A stretch of DNA of 64,000 nt from Stenopsyche tienmushanensis (Eukaryota > Arthropoda > Insecta > Trichoptera > Stenopsychidae). How positions within the stretch are numbered: the stretch's first letter is position 1; each line of letters begins with the position of its first letter. Positions 37,336-50,872 of the stretch are shown here, piece after piece. The notes below the pieces were generated by a model. The model worked only from the letters and a program-made list of their open reading frames with translations. It did not search any database and was not told where the DNA came from. Location: positions 1,674,001 through 1,738,000 of the forward strand of contig WACJ01000552.1 in NCBI GenBank assembly GCA_008973525.1, written 5' to 3'. The position numbers were made by a program, and so were the translations under genes.

Positions 37336-40300
37336 ACCTAATTTATGCAAACAATATTATTTCAGAAAATTCAATTTTGTGCAAATATATGTTTAAACTG
37401 ATGCTAAATAATGTTCGTTTTTGGAGTTGAGATAACTACATTTTCTTCAGTGTCCTAAATTGCAACCGAGCCAAATTTAGCACGGTAGTATTCAATATAC
37501 TATACACTTGTATTAGTAGAAGGATGCGGTGGCCAAAGGGAAGATGTCTATATTATGTGCAGAGCCTTAAGGAGTAACTATGCAAAATTTGGCTTAGATC
37601 GGTCAAAGGAATATAGAGAACAGACAGATTGATGTACATTGAATAATAACTTTAAACAGACTACTCAAGTATTAAGGTGCTTTCAGCACTGAATGATCCG
37701 GACACACATTAGCATGATAAGTACAATCTAAATTTGGCTTGAAAAATATAGTACTTAATTAAAGTTGACTATAAATTTTGTTCAAAAATTATAGGACAAA
37801 TTCAAGCTATTTTTGTAATTATATAAAATTGTAGGAAATATCGTAAGAGGTAATGATAAAACTGATTTTATTTGATTGTGTAGAATTAAAACCAATTTTC
37901 ACGATGTTTATCACTTATTAATACACACGTAAATAATATTTTTAAATAATAAATAAATATAAATTTAATGAAATTAAATAATCTGCAATTTTTTTTGTTG
38001 CTGAAAAATACATATTTGTTTCACACATTTTTATGAACTGCCGAAAAAATCAAAAATTTCATTTTATAATCGATTTTATCGATGATTCTTTATGTATTGG
38101 ATCATGATCAATTTGGGTCTCATTATTCTCCAAGTAGACCTTGATTTTAAGTCACTTTTAACTATTTTCTAGCATAAATATGCATATATGTATGCCTAGA
38201 TCGGCACATTTTGGATATAAATTCATTCCGCGTAATGCCGAGTTAATGCGGCACGTCAAGCACAGATGAAACCGAGACGAAACAATATAAGTCCTGCTGT
38301 AATAGTCTACCTTGTGTAGATCAGAAGCGCGACAGCCTCCGTCGGCATAACAATAACTTCAATAAATTACACTACAGCCTCCGTTCACTGTCACGGACCC
38401 GGTGAGAAATGGCACCAGTTACTGAGAAGCCCATTTTTTACCCATCCGCCGAATGAACTATCGCATTTCGCCTACAAATAGAAAAACCCCCAATCCCGCT
38501 TTGACATTTCGCCGATTCCACTCCGAACTAATTTTCATTTAGACAGCCCTCCTGATTGAAGAAATGAAATATTCATCGTCTCATTTGGTGGAGTGTGTTT
38601 TTAACATTAAAATGTTTTCCATCCGGAGTGCAAGAAAGGCTTAAGCGTAGCTCTCTCTCCATCAACAGTATTACGTATTCTTTTGATAGTAAAACGGTAG
38701 ACGTTTCACTTTCTTAGGACAAAGTGAGCACTATGCTTGTGTTTTCTTTTTTTTCACTTTCTAACAACTTTCTTCGCGTTAGGAGTCTTTGTTGCCGTTA
38801 AACGTATTACATTTTTCATGAACAATTACCTTTACCTTCCGTTTGTTGAGAGGAAAAATAGCACGCACTTAATACAAAGAAACAGACAAAAACTAAAGCG
38901 TGTGAAGAATTTGAAATTGAATATGATTTAGTATTTAAGAAAATGAATATCACTTCAACACATGATTAAATATATTATATTTAACAATTATTTTTTTTAT
39001 ATTGACTTGAAAATAAAACCAAAAAACTTTATCTTGCATAAATAACTCACCATAAAAATATTATAAATATACAATACTATCAACTGTCCGAGTTTCATTT
39101 TGACATTCATTTTTACAAATATATTTTTAATTAATTTGAGAATATTTTTATTTAAATATAATAATCTCAACAAAATGAGCATGTATAATTAAAAACAGTG
39201 ATTGATTAGAATTATTGGAATTCATTGTATTGGAAATTCGATTAAAATACAGTTTCATGTTGTTTTTCTAAGTAAATCAATAATCTTAATGGAAACCTTT
39301 TTAAATTCTTTAAGAGTAACCGCTCGGATCAGAGTTTAAGCATCGTCGTGTAAGTTCTTTGTAGACATTTTCCAAGAGATTTAATATTTATAAACCACCC
39401 ACCCCGGGAATGTGATACTATAAAATGTATCACACGTCTAACGATGACACGTAAAGCTATACGGAAGCGTCGAGAACGCCTGAGAGGGCCAGAGGAGGAG
39501 GTAACAAAGCCCTCCCGAAACGTTGACGCAGACGAGTAAATTGACACGCCGCCAGGTGAGGGCGCCGCTCACAAACAAAGCCTTTTTGTTCGGGTTTTGG
39601 ACTTGAGCCCGATCTGGTCCTGGGACGTCCCGAAACCGCGCGATGTTTGCTTCCCTCGTCATATGTCTTCATTGTTACGTCTACGTAGGCGAAGGTCCTC
39701 TTGATAGGCGCTGAAATCAGAGATGCGGCCCTGATGATGAAGGGCGGATATTCAGTCTTATAATGTTTACACAATGATTACATTAACCGCCTTATTGTCA
39801 ATAAAGACTCAACCCATGTCATAATCAACTATTTGGACGTCAGTCAACAATATAATTATCATGTATCAATATTACATCCGAGCTGAAGGGTTATCGAATA
39901 TCCGAAGACACTGTTTAAATAACAAGAGGAACCTTCTTCTCGGGATAACCGTGCGGGATTTCATCGAAAGGGATAATGTAGCAGAATAATATCCCGTTAA
40001 TATTCTCATGAAATCCAATGTAATCAGAACTGGTCTAATAATCACATTATTTTTATAGATAGATCTAATTGATATATTCTTAGTACTAATAATATATGTT
40101 GTCTTATGGAACTTTATAAGTTTACTAGGGAAAAAAATCAAATCAATTATATTTGATCTTTTAAAGCTATAGAATTCAGCATTCTTTCATGGAAAATTAT
40201 TAATTATTATATATGTAAGATAATATTTTTTAGCTGCTTTTTTATAAATCAATTAACATTGTTTGACTTTATTATAAAAAAATATTGCATTTAAAGTTTT

Positions 40301-40494
40301 GAAATAACTCCAAGCATATATAATATTAAAAGCAAAGTCACAAATCAATAGCCTAATAATTTTAAATTAAGAAGTTGGTATTTATATTTAATTGCTGAAG
40401 TTCATATTTTGGTTAAGTTAAAAGATTTTTTGATAACATTTAAAGCTTATTATATCACTTCAGGATTAATTTGACACATACATTTGACCAACCG
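37336..40494. other. Non-coding region
   Basis: Near 37455-37640 a partly inverted arrangement (AACCGAGCCAAATTT and AAATTTGGCTTAGATCGGT) encloses about 120 bases and ends in an ACAGACAG stretch, resembling the tails of some arthropod repeats; too weak to name. Balanced blocks at 38200-38900 and 39320-39990. CAGCCTCCGT occurs twice (38332 and 38376). Frames on both strands are unrecognised. Confidence 0.4.
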
Positions 40495-40530
40495 AGCTAA
40501 TCACACATCACTCAATAAGTACGTAGGATG
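40495..40530 (+). repeat. Solitary MITE family A end
   Basis: ACACATCACTCAATAAGT and following ACGTAG match the terminal repeat of the family A elements at 34384 and 55378. No partner end is visible in the next few hundred bases, so this is a fragment or a coincidental short match. Confidence 0.5.
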
Positions 40531-40713
40531 ACAAAATAGTCAACAAAATATTTTTGATCGATTGTAAATTAAAATTGCGTGAAATAGTTGACACTTTAAA
40601 GGTAACAATAGATAATTTATTCATCATTTTGCATCAATATTTGTCCATAAGTAAGCTCTCTTTGAAGTGGATACCTAAAAATGTATGCACAAATTCTTAA
40701 TTAGGAGCTAGAT

Positions 40714-40744
40714 CTTTGACTATTGACTAAGACAATAGTCAAAG
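40714..40744. repeat. Perfect 12-bp inverted repeat with 7-base loop
   Basis: CTTTGACTATTG (40714-40725) pairs exactly with CAATAGTCAAAG (40733-40744). A direct CAATAGAC/CAATAGTC echo follows at about 40752. Confidence 0.95.
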
Positions 40745-41099
40745 ACAAGACAATAGACAATTTAAGGAAGTACTTAATTCTTGTAAACATTATATTGTAT
40801 AAACTAGGATTCAAAATTGAATTGGAAAAAAATATCTAGAAAATCTTTTAAAGCATTTAAATGAATATCCCAATTTTAAGTAAATAAATACTTGCGAAGT
40901 TTTCGCGTTTCACTCTTATGGATCTCAACGTATCTTTTATATTTGCGATAATAAGCAATGTTTTCTCCCAAGGTAATACCCTCTTAATTTTCTTCATCGA
41001 TGAAGATAAACGACTGGATCTTTTTTCATCTTTTATGGTCTGTTAAGCTGTTCTACCGTAATTTAAAAAAAATCTGTTTAGTTCAATCTGAGTCATCAT

Positions 41100-41650
41100 T
41101 ACATTCATCACCCTGTTTGCATCCTAAAGGGACGTGCTGAAAAAAGCTTCGACACTCACCCTTTTTCAATCTCCCGCCCCTACCACGGATGGTGGCTTTT
41201 ACAACTTATAACTTTTCAGCCCGACTAGTAATAATAATAATAATAAAGTATAAATCGCACAATGTAAATGATTAATTTGGTCGACCGGCGCGGAATACAT
41301 TATTCCGCCCCTGGCTGCGAGTCCCAAAACGGCGCGGCCGGAGGGACCGTTTCCCACTAATGAGTTTTTGGGTCATTCCAAAATAATCTTTCCGCGTGTC
41401 CTCTTCCCGGGACGTGTACGGACCGCACCGTCAAAACAAATATATGCCCAGTTTCCGAATCCAACCAGGAAAATACAGCCAGGATTCGAGGGAAAACTCG
41501 GAAAAAGGGAAGCGTCCACATGGGGCCTGGGCCAGATTGGGGATTTTGTTGAAATTCGAACGCCATAAATTAACCGCAGCGAAACTTCATCTTTTGTGTC
41601 GCGGACATTTTTATTTACAAACAAATAGTCCTTACCGGAAAAAAACGCAT
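41100..41650. other. Balanced non-coding block with TAA microsatellite
   Basis: Includes a (TAA)6 tract at about 41229-41246 followed by a GC-rich segment (41280-41420) containing GGCGCGGCCGGAGGGACCG. Several overlapping frames on both strands at 41357-41671 are unrecognised. Confidence 0.45.
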
Positions 41651-42229
41651 TTTTATATCATCCTTATTTGATATATCTTTAGTTTGCTATACCCTTTAAG
41701 CTGAATTATTTTTATTTATTTCATCGCTCAAGATGTAGCTGTGCTGACTTTTTTTGATACTAAATATCCAATCAATTTCACTATAATTTTTGTATTTTCA
41801 ATTATTTAATTGATATTTAATTCAATTATAAATTTAATTAAATAGGGATAGATATATAGTCAGTATCTAAATGTCCATTCTATTCATTTAAACATTTTAA
41901 GGATACCTCTACTATGGAAGTATAAATCAATAACATATAATGGATTTTTCGTCAGACTTGGGATAGGATATTTTACCCTAAATAGCAAAAAAAAGATTGC
42001 ATACAAATTAAGCTAATCAATATTAATTGTTAATGGATATTTAAAAAAAACATATTTTCTATATGTATTATATTATGCAAACATTTCATATTGGAGTTCA
42101 TGTCATTTTATGAATATTAGAAGAGATTTTGCTCTTTCACCGTGTCCTTCAGTGATAAATATAAAAGGCAATATTTAACAACCCAGAAGATTCTATAATT
42201 TACACCCATTTCGTGGAATACAAATTTGT
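41651..42229. other. AT-rich non-coding stretch
   Basis: No recognisable element. Confidence 0.5.
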
Positions 42230-42860
42230 CTGCGGTCGTCAGAAAAATTGTTGCTCATATACAAAATTAAGGTGAAACAAGATGCTAATTTGTTTTTCGT
42301 CCGTACGAAAATTTGTATAAGCCAGTAGCATTAGTGCCTTTTCGCCCAAATCACTGAGCGTCTTCTTCATTAGACCGTAAAATTACCAATTCCTCCCTTA
42401 GCTATTTTCCCTGTCCACGAAATTAAAGAGCAATTACGCCGCAGAGCAGATAATCCAGTGGACTGGATATCGCCACGCCGGGCACTAATCCCGCCTTAAA
42501 ACCGGGATTTGGCCCGCGCCGGCCCTGTACCCGTGCATACTGCGGTCGCTCTAAGGTTAAATACATCTCGCCCATTATTTGTTTCGACGTTTTATCGAAC
42601 TGGACGCATTTGAATTTGAAAGCACGCTTAAAATCATTTTCGGCGGTTGGACGGGATCAAGCAATACTCATTTATTCCAGCGTATGGAAATTATACGGCC
42701 GCTTCATTCTCGGTCAATTTGGGCGATAAATTCATGCTTTATGGGTGTATTCGTTTGTATGTGAATAAGTTTGGACGAGCTATCATAAAGGATGATTCGA
42801 AGCTCCAGTGTTCATATTCGTACAATATTACTCCCATACTTTGATAAGGTCTAAGCAAAA
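42230..42860. other. Balanced block with TAATCC words
   Basis: A GC-rich core (42430-42550) carries two exact TAATCC words (42451-42456 and 42486-42491), the motif bound by Otx/Bicoid-type K50 homeodomains, and the inverted repeat ATCCAGT-GG-ACTGGAT (42453-42468). Unrecognised frames at 42579-42844. Candidate enhancer by texture only. Confidence 0.35.
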
Positions 42861-43179
42861 TTCTACCATGGGCATTAATGATCGGTTTTGAATAATATTT
42901 CTACGTGCGAATATAGTATTCGTATATAATTCAGTTGATAATTATATTTAATATAATTTTAATTTAATTTAGTTATTACTCATATTACAATTTAGTCACT
43001 AATTCTAGATTATTTGCAAAAAATTATTCAGCAACGATTCTTCTTCTTTTAAGATGCCATATGCATTATCAAAAATAGGCATTATCCATTAGAGATTTAT
43101 GAGATGGTTTCTTATTTATTTTTACATTTACTTAAGTAAGAATAGGATTATTTGCTCATGGACAATTCTAGATTAATTT
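42861..43179. other. AT-rich stretch
   Basis: No recognisable element; may be an eroded flank of dispersed repeat copy 8. Confidence 0.4.
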
Positions 43180-43360
43180 ATTAATCACCTCAGTATTTAC
43201 AGTTAAAGATCCAAGAAATCAGAGTAAACCTGAATCAACATGATCGATTAGAAATATTAATACTTCCAATCTCTCAAATTTGTTGACATCAGCCTGGATT
43301 TAAAGCCGACTTTTATTATATAAATCTGTATAATAATACTCGGCCATAAAATATTCAAAT
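43180..43360 (+). repeat. Dispersed repeat family, copy 8
   Basis: AGTTAAAGATCCAAGAAATC, GATCGATTAGAAATATTAAT and TCTCAAATTTGTTGACATCA align in order with copy 7 (37150-37220); AATAATACTCGGCCAT near 43331 corresponds to AATAATACTTGGTCAT at 37306. Confidence 0.6.
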
Positions 43361-44801
43361 GAATATCAAAACTTGCCGTTCTATTTGCCATCAATTAGCT
43401 AAAAATGTTAAGCTTACTTTTGTTTTGATATCTACTAACTTCTGGAAGGTATCGCAAAACGGCTTAAGACTCTTTATATTAATATGTTAAGTAGCTCGAA
43501 AGAAATGCTAACAGATAATAGAACAAAGCGTAGATAAAACGATAAGTTCAGAGGATTATACTGTAACGTATATCTTGAATAAGGATTAGAAACAAACATC
43601 CCATTTCTAACACCAATGTTATGTGTGGGATCTGAAAGACAACTCAAGTGTCCTACATCAAGCAACAATTAAATGTAGAATATAGTTAATGCCATCCAAA
43701 TGGACTACGCAATACTTATTTTTACACTGAGAATGAATTGAATCAGATTTAAATTCTATCGTAACCAGTTAATCTACAACATATTCTCTCAAAAACAATT
43801 TTTGTTAAAAGACCCATCGGCAGTAAACTAATTTGAGAAATTATTTTTCCATTATATTTGAAGTTTGGATTGTTTTTATATTAACATAACAGTTAAATCG
43901 TATATGAACATAAAAAATATCGTTATATGAATAATTCAAAGCGCTAATTTTATGAATCTACTCTTCTGTTTTATCATACACAAGATTGTTTTTTTTAAAT
44001 CAATCGATAAGTTTTGATAATAAATTCTTTGAATTCGGTTATAAAGCCTTTAAATTTTTGTTACTAAACTAAACAAAAATGCTTATCAAACCAAAAGTAA
44101 ATATTATTTGTTCCTTGGGAAACTGTTTTTTCTTTCTTTCAAAGTAAAACGCTTAGTTTAACCTGATACGTTGAAGCCTCATAAACTAGTTCCAGCTCTG
44201 CAATCACGTAAATTACATGGAATCGTGAATCGATGCTTGAAACCCTTTAAAATTGTTTTTTAATTTGCAAACAGTCTGAAACTTTAAAACGGAAGTCAAC
44301 TTCGAAATGGATTTAAATATTGTTTATATGGATTCTATCAAACTTCAAAAATTTATTAGAAATGTTTTATTGGTCGTCTATTAGCATACACATTTAAAAA
44401 TAGTTTTGTTTTCTTGTATTTTAAATGAAAAAAATCTACAAGAAAAGAACATTTATTTAACAATTCTTCTTGAGCTTGCTCCTAGCTTTTGACAAAGATT
44501 GATAACAGAAGTTGTACTCTTGTTTTGATCAATTTGCAACGAATCTAACAAGCTATAATTCATGTTTTTAAGAAGGCTATCAAAATCTTTTAGTATTGTG
44601 TGTATATGAAAAAATGGGGTTTATTTTAAAAAATATTATAATTACTGGGTGTTCACTGAGTGCATCGTAGACATCTTGAAGATTGCATTGAAACACAATC
44701 TTTATGATTTTTGTTTTTCATTTTGTCAAATTAATATCATCTATATTTACTAGATCACTAAAAAAATATAGAATATAAAGACAAATTGAATAGATAAACT
44801 C
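43361..44801. other. AT-rich non-coding stretch
   Basis: No recognisable element or domain. Confidence 0.5.
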
Positions 44802-45103
44802 TTAACCCTTGTGTGATATGACGTATATATCCGTCAAGACCAAAGTCCTTGCAAAATGGGTATGACGGATATATCCGCATTGTGAAAGTTAAGCAAACCT
44901 CAATAGAAAATTACGGATATATCTGATTGCAGTGTTGTATGCTTTAGATGTAAGAATGATTCATCTCGGAAACTGATTTGTTCGAACTTGATGATATACT
45001 ATTTTCGTATACTAGATATGACGTACGTATCTGCTAGCGGTGAAAAGATCATGTCACTACGGATGACACTTTTAACAGTGATACGTAACGTTGAAGGGTT
45101 TAA
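44802..45103. mobile_element. piggyBac-like MITE
   Basis: Bounded by TTAA on both sides (44802-44805 and 45100-45103), with ends CCCTT at the left and AAGGG at the right (one extra T before the right TTAA), as in piggyBac-type elements. Subterminal repeats are visible: GACGTATATATCCGTC (44820-44835), GACGGATATATCCGC (44863-44877) and ACGGATATATCTG (near 44912). No coding frame. About 300 bp. Mobilisation in trans by a piggyBac-like transposase is inferred from family knowledge. Confidence 0.7.
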
Positions 45104-46499
45104 CCAAAATTAAGGCATTTTGAAGAGACTTTAACCAATATGAAAAAAAGGACAATTATTTCAATTTATACACTTTTATTTACATATTTTCTTAATAATT
45201 TTTACCCCAAAAGAGTTATTTATTAAACGAGAACCTTAAAACTTTAGCTTAGACTAGATAATATTATAGTGAGAAACATCTCAAAATTTCAGTCTGATCG
45301 ATCAACAACTTTTTAAGCTACAACTGGCAAATATTTTGAAAATGCAGTTTTGAGATAACCTCGTTTAAAGTTTCAATACGATAAAACTGTCAATTTTTGT
45401 GACTTATAGATCAATCAGTGATTCCAAGAGCATATAATAGATCTTTATCTTTCTTAAGTTAATTATCTTCGAGTAGCTGTTGTTTTCGAGATATACAAAC
45501 TGCTTTTGTCTCAGAAAGACTCTTACGGTTTTGCCTCGCTACCCGCGCTTCATTAATGTTTTCAGCAAAGACTTTACAGTAGGTGCCAATAATTATATTT
45601 AATGTATTTATCATCTTCAAAATGAAGCTGTAGTCTAAATATTTCAGCAGCAATTTACGTTAATATTTCACATATTTTTTACACTAGAAGGTGCTTTGGA
45701 ACCAATCTCCAATACCGTCGAGTTAAAACATTCATTAGCATTTTGGGTATTGCCATCCAAGCATCTCTGAATTGATTCATCCCTAGACAAATCTTTATAA
45801 ATTCGTAAGATAATGCTGTTTTATCCCTTGGTCAAAAAATGGAGTCATGCCCTCGAGCTTTGGATATTTTTTAAAGGCATAGCTTACTACCATTTGCACC
45901 AGCTTTTCACTCCAGTTGGATTCCTAATATAATGTCCTTTTTTTTAATTCCTCGAATTTTTCTACCTTTCGTTCCTTTATTAAGATATTTTGACATTTTT
46001 GCTTCGAAAATTCACACACGACAAACTATCGAATTAAACTGACTTCGAGTAACGTTAATTTCGCATACCTACAGCTACAAATATATATATAAAATATAGC
46101 GATAATCTTTTTAAAAATATTTTTAGGGACACCTTCTCTAACAAAACTAAATATACAAAAGATTTAAACAAAAGTATTGCGAAAGAAAGATTGCTCAGCT
46201 CCAAACGCTCCTACCTGTCCTTTTGAAATACGTAATAAAAAAACGGATTTTTTGAACGTTGTAAAGGGATTGCCCCCCTTAAAACATGGAGATTTGGCAA
46301 AGTAATGGGGTTTAAAATTGGTAACATTTGGTCAGGTATTTAAAGGTATACTATATTTTATTTTGATAGAATGTGTATTTTAGAATCGTTCTCGATATCT
46401 AAAAAAATATATAGTTTTTCCATCTATACAACACTAGTGAATATTTTAAATAGCGCAGCAATGTTGCCAAAGCCTTATCGCACCAAAGCTCATCCGCAA
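45104..46499. other. Non-coding region, possible old transposon remains
   Basis: On the minus strand between about 45440 and 46000 interrupted frames give readable segments (for example MSKYLNKGTKGRK near 45990 and NWSEKLVQMVVSYAF near 45920) that look like a decayed coding sequence, but I could not assign a family. Nothing firm. Confidence 0.3.
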
Positions 46500-47090
46500 A
46501 TATTTTCGAAGCCTTAACTAGAAGCATTCAGTCTAGGGGTACGAAATAGAACTAAAACATCCCCACAAACCAGAGTGGGACACATCGGACTCGAAGAGCA
46601 AGTCACCTATATGGGCGAACGAACATCGCAAGAGTCGCATGTGTATTTCCTATGGGAAATCATTGCAGCAGGAATGCTGTGTAATTAGCGTGGCTAAAGC
46701 AAGGGCCTGCCACAAAGAAGATGCTATACTCCGATGCGGAAAATGCATTCATCTCGCCATTATCTGTCGACCCTTCGGTTGCAAAACTAACGTGATTATC
46801 ATACACAAAGGAATCTCATTTCGCTCTGGGGCCCAGTCGGAGCCATCAATGAGGGAATCCCTCTATTTATTGCGGTTATAATTAAAAGTTCGTTCACTTC
46901 GACATCGATCTGAATCGAAAGACGGTGTGGTTGTCGGAGTCGAGCAGAACAGAATTAGGGAAGTGATAATCAATATGTGGTCGCGGAATAGTGGAGCGAT
47001 GATGAAGATGATACCGGATAATCGGATTATTGCGGCTTTAAGAGATCTTGCCAATTATGATATTTCTCCCGTTTATAATCCGAATTAATG
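46500..47090. other. Balanced block, candidate regulatory DNA
   Basis: Composition balanced, with frames on both strands (80 codons + at 46639-46881, 63 codons - at 46863-47054) that show no known domain. Sharp return to AT-rich DNA at both ends. Confidence 0.35.
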
Positions 47091-49913
47091 GCACACGTGC
47101 CGGCTTTATATAATCAAGCTATTAATGACAATTAAAGAAATGTTTTGATATAAACTTTAATTTAAAAAATTGCTTCCACACTATAATACTAATATACTCA
47201 TAAACTCGTGTTTTTTGAAAGCTCTTGTTAAATATAATTTTTTACTCGAGATTCTATGCCCTTTCATATTGCAGCTATAATTGTTAGAATCAAATGATAA
47301 TTTATTGTAAAACGCTAGTTTCCCTATGCTATAAATGGAGCCAATTTATTTTAATAGGTAAATTTGATAGAACTGGATTTACTATTATTGCTTATCTATA
47401 ACTTAAGGTTTTTATAACTAGAATAACATATTAAAATCCCGCATATATTGGCACATTGAAAATTATGGTCACATTTCCTATTTATGCAATAAACAATCCA
47501 ATCCGTCCTATATTATTATGAGCGTATAATTAGTCATAGATGAGCAATCAATGTTTGTCTTTGGTTATTCCAAATACCATTACGAACGATATTATTAATT
47601 AAATCTATATGCAAATATTATCGTGTAACATAGGAATTATGATATTTTCTTAGGTTAAATAGCATTGTTGATTCTTATAATGTTTATATATTTGCAGTAG
47701 AACGTTGAAAAATAAACAGTAAAGAGTGGAAATTCCGGAAAATGTTCAATGGGTCGTTTCCGATGGGTGGGGCAGGAGCAAAGGTTCCTCCGGCGTAGTT
47801 TGCACACAGACAATGTTTGCACACGATGTAATTACAGTCAGATCTAACTAGTTGCAATGTTTTGCCACTGTATGAATTCCCAAAGTCCAGGAAAAGACTT
47901 CCTGGACCACTAATTTAACATCGCATGTTTGCACTATTAAATAAATTCGCTTAAATACTAAGATCATTTAAAATGCATGCAAGAATTTTGCCGTTTATGT
48001 CCTTATTTGTTTACATTAATTATCCCTTAATCAATGCTAAAATATATTTATGGAATATTTTTGCCAAAAAAACTTATTCATTTGTGCGCATTTGGCACAG
48101 ATAAATCTTAGCTGAAAATGTAAAAATATATTTTTCTGCGGTAGGATCATTGCGAAACTTTTAATTGTTGGTTCTTAAGTTTTATCGCAGTATTTTTAAT
48201 TAACGCGAAAAATTACAATATCGAATAACGCTCGCTTTCTTCGGCGGACGAAGGAAGTGGAAATAGTCCTTCGTCGAGGAGAGAGACAACAAAGAACTTT
48301 TAATTACGTGATGAGAAAAACAAACTCGTCCACCCTGAAAAAAACTCCCAAAAAGTAGATAACTGAACGCGGAAAGTTTACGTATTGGCTCATTGACCCA
48401 GATTTGTCATTATACAACGTTATGGTTTTATTACAAGGACTTTGACTTTGCTTGAATGTCAATTTTATTCATGTAGACATACACATAATCACATATAAAA
48501 ATAAGGGAAAAAAATCTGTAAAAATCCTGGCAGAAAAATTCATCTCCATGGTCTTAGCGAGCTTTCGATCTTGTTATATTTTGGAAGTTTGATACGTTTC
48601 TTTCGGATACTTTCAACTTCTGTATAAGCTAATTAACCAGCGAGTCTTTTAGAATTGTATTAAAATCGAGGCGCATTTTGCTTTAATCATTCCTTTTAAA
48701 AATATAATTAGACTTTTAAGTTGTAATCTCTTGAAGTTTTTCAAAATTGGCTCAAAACTTTGATCATTTTACATCTCCTCCCCGTGACATAAAACTCGAT
48801 ACGTCGAAGGAAACGTGTGATCCATCTTCGACAAGGCAAAAATGAATCAAGTTCCGTGTGTACCGTGTTCTCTATTATGGAAGAAAAGTTTAAGAAGGCT
48901 TCACCGCCTCCGGGTAAAGCTCGCTGTATACTCTGACGAAGAAGAGCTCGATTGCAAGAAAACTTTTAAATGATTTGAGACTGGCAGGAACGCAGTGCCC
49001 GTTGGCGTGGTTGTTATCTAATTTCATATCTGTGATAACTTTCAGAATTATTTTCCGTATAATGCGCTCACTTTCCCGTTATCGAAGTTTGAGATGTTTT
49101 CGTGTGTCTTGCCAAGTCTGCAAAAGCTCCAATGCAGCGATTTCACGATCAAGCAGTGAAAGCTCTCGAATCATCAACGTAAGATGCACGTATAAAACTT
49201 CCTTCCACAAAAACTATTGCAATGCCCGATTTCATTACAAATACTAGCTAAACATTTTTTAGTATGATTTTAAAACTAATTTTCTTCATTTTATTTTTTA
49301 AGTCAACGTAAAAAAATAAAATACCTACTTGTATTTCAAAATTACTTCCAATGTTTGGCAACAGATGGCAGTCACGTTAACCCAAGTTTAATATTATTTT
49401 TATTTAATTAAAGAACATTTCACAAATAATTTATTCATATAGCCATCATATTAAAGTAATACTCTTATTATAAATTAATAATTTGTAGAGTGATGTCGTA
49501 CTTATCGCTTGTTTATTACAATGACTTTTAGCAATAAATAAAAAATAATTTTAAAGCTTAAATAAAAACATCTATAATAAGTATGTCTTAAACTGTCTTT
49601 ATCTATAACATTTTAACGATGTTAAGCTGGAATTTGCTGTTTTATGGAACGTCTAAATTGGCTGTTCGCAATAATACTTTTGAAGTTTAAATAAAAAATG
49701 TTCCCTAGAAAGAAGAAGTCTTGTATAAATCTTCTTCAAATGCACCATCACAATCTTAATTCGTTCACTAAATACATTACATGCAAATCTTGTACATTTG
49801 TTTGACTATTTGAATGTCCCACTTAATTTTTTAATTTAAAATCGAAATAATTGAATTTAATGTTTACAGAAAAGCAAATCTATATCAAGCAGCACTTTAT
49901 TAAGAGTAATATA
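47091..49913. other. Non-coding region with balanced blocks
   Basis: Balanced at 47700-47960 and 48180-49250. A perfect 9-bp hairpin GTCCAGGAA-AAGAC-TTCCTGGAC is at 47885-47907. The 90-codon + frame at 48975-49247 is serine- and arginine-rich with no recognisable fold. Confidence 0.4.
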
Positions 49914-50780
49914 CAGTGTACTCTCGATATCCAGGTGAGAATCACTCGGTTTGCAGATTATCCGTGCCTAAAAAATATTAATAAAAAAAATGATACTTGG
50001 ATAATATGGCCATTCCTGAATAGTACTTAGGTATTGTATACAAAGATTACGATTAAAAAAATAAATCTCAAAGCGATAGGGATGATGCTTGTATTTTATC
50101 TAATAAAACAGACGCATTTTCTCATGTCTGTGTTTTATCTTAGATCGACAAGCTTTTACATTAGTAAAATTAATAAAAACAAAGTGAAAATAAGCAAGTG
50201 CGAATAGACAAGGCCAGGAATGCAAGTTTCGAGGTCGATCTAAAAAACATTATAGAAAGATGTTTGTTAAGTTAGCATTTGCAAGTCGTTATAGAAATAC
50301 ATAACAATGAGACGCTTGATGCGCTTTTCTGAGACGCGAAAATCTGGACGCAACGACGAACGAGTTAAATAAATAAACACTATCGAAATCGATTCGTTAT
50401 ATCATTCACACATCAATGTTATTCGATAAATTTGGGTTAACGATCTACACAATCGTGCGATGTACGCAGGAAGCTCTCCGTCTCTGTCTCCCATGCACAG
50501 TTATCGAACTGTGCGACATTTTATCCGTCTCTGCTTTTCTCCGAGCTCAACGTACAAGAGTGCTCTTTCTGAATCATTTGGAATTCGCTCGCAAATACGC
50601 GATCATCCTACCATGCAGATTAACTATGAGTGTTTTTCTTTATAAATAACAAGTAATAAAATTATGAAATAAAAATTTGTATTGTAAATATGATTTTATA
50701 ATCAAAACCAAGTAGAAATTTGATGATTTGGATTATCCGTGTTTGTCCTCCCCGCTAGTCCCCCGGATAATCGAGATCTA
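49914..50780. mobile_element. Non-autonomous Tigger/pogo-like element
   Basis: Left end reads CAGTGTACTCTCGATATCC (49914) and the right end, on the minus strand, AGTAGATCTCGATTATCC (about 50763-50780). The right subterminal region (50695-50745) is the reverse complement of 55590-55640 at the second locus. Interior of about 0.8 kb holds a balanced stretch with a 77-codon + frame (50416-50649) that does not resemble a Tigger transposase, so the copy looks non-autonomous or has captured other sequence. Confidence 0.7.
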
Positions 50781-50872
50781 CTTTATATATTTTTTAATAC
50801 AATTTGATGTAGTTGGCAATATCAAAATGTCCATGTTTTTATAATTCTTTCATAATTGCATAACTAACAGGG

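Noticed and set aside
47560..47590. Word resembling the miR-9 seed (TCTTTGGTTAT)
   Set aside because: Identity stops after the seed region and no suitable hairpin is present.
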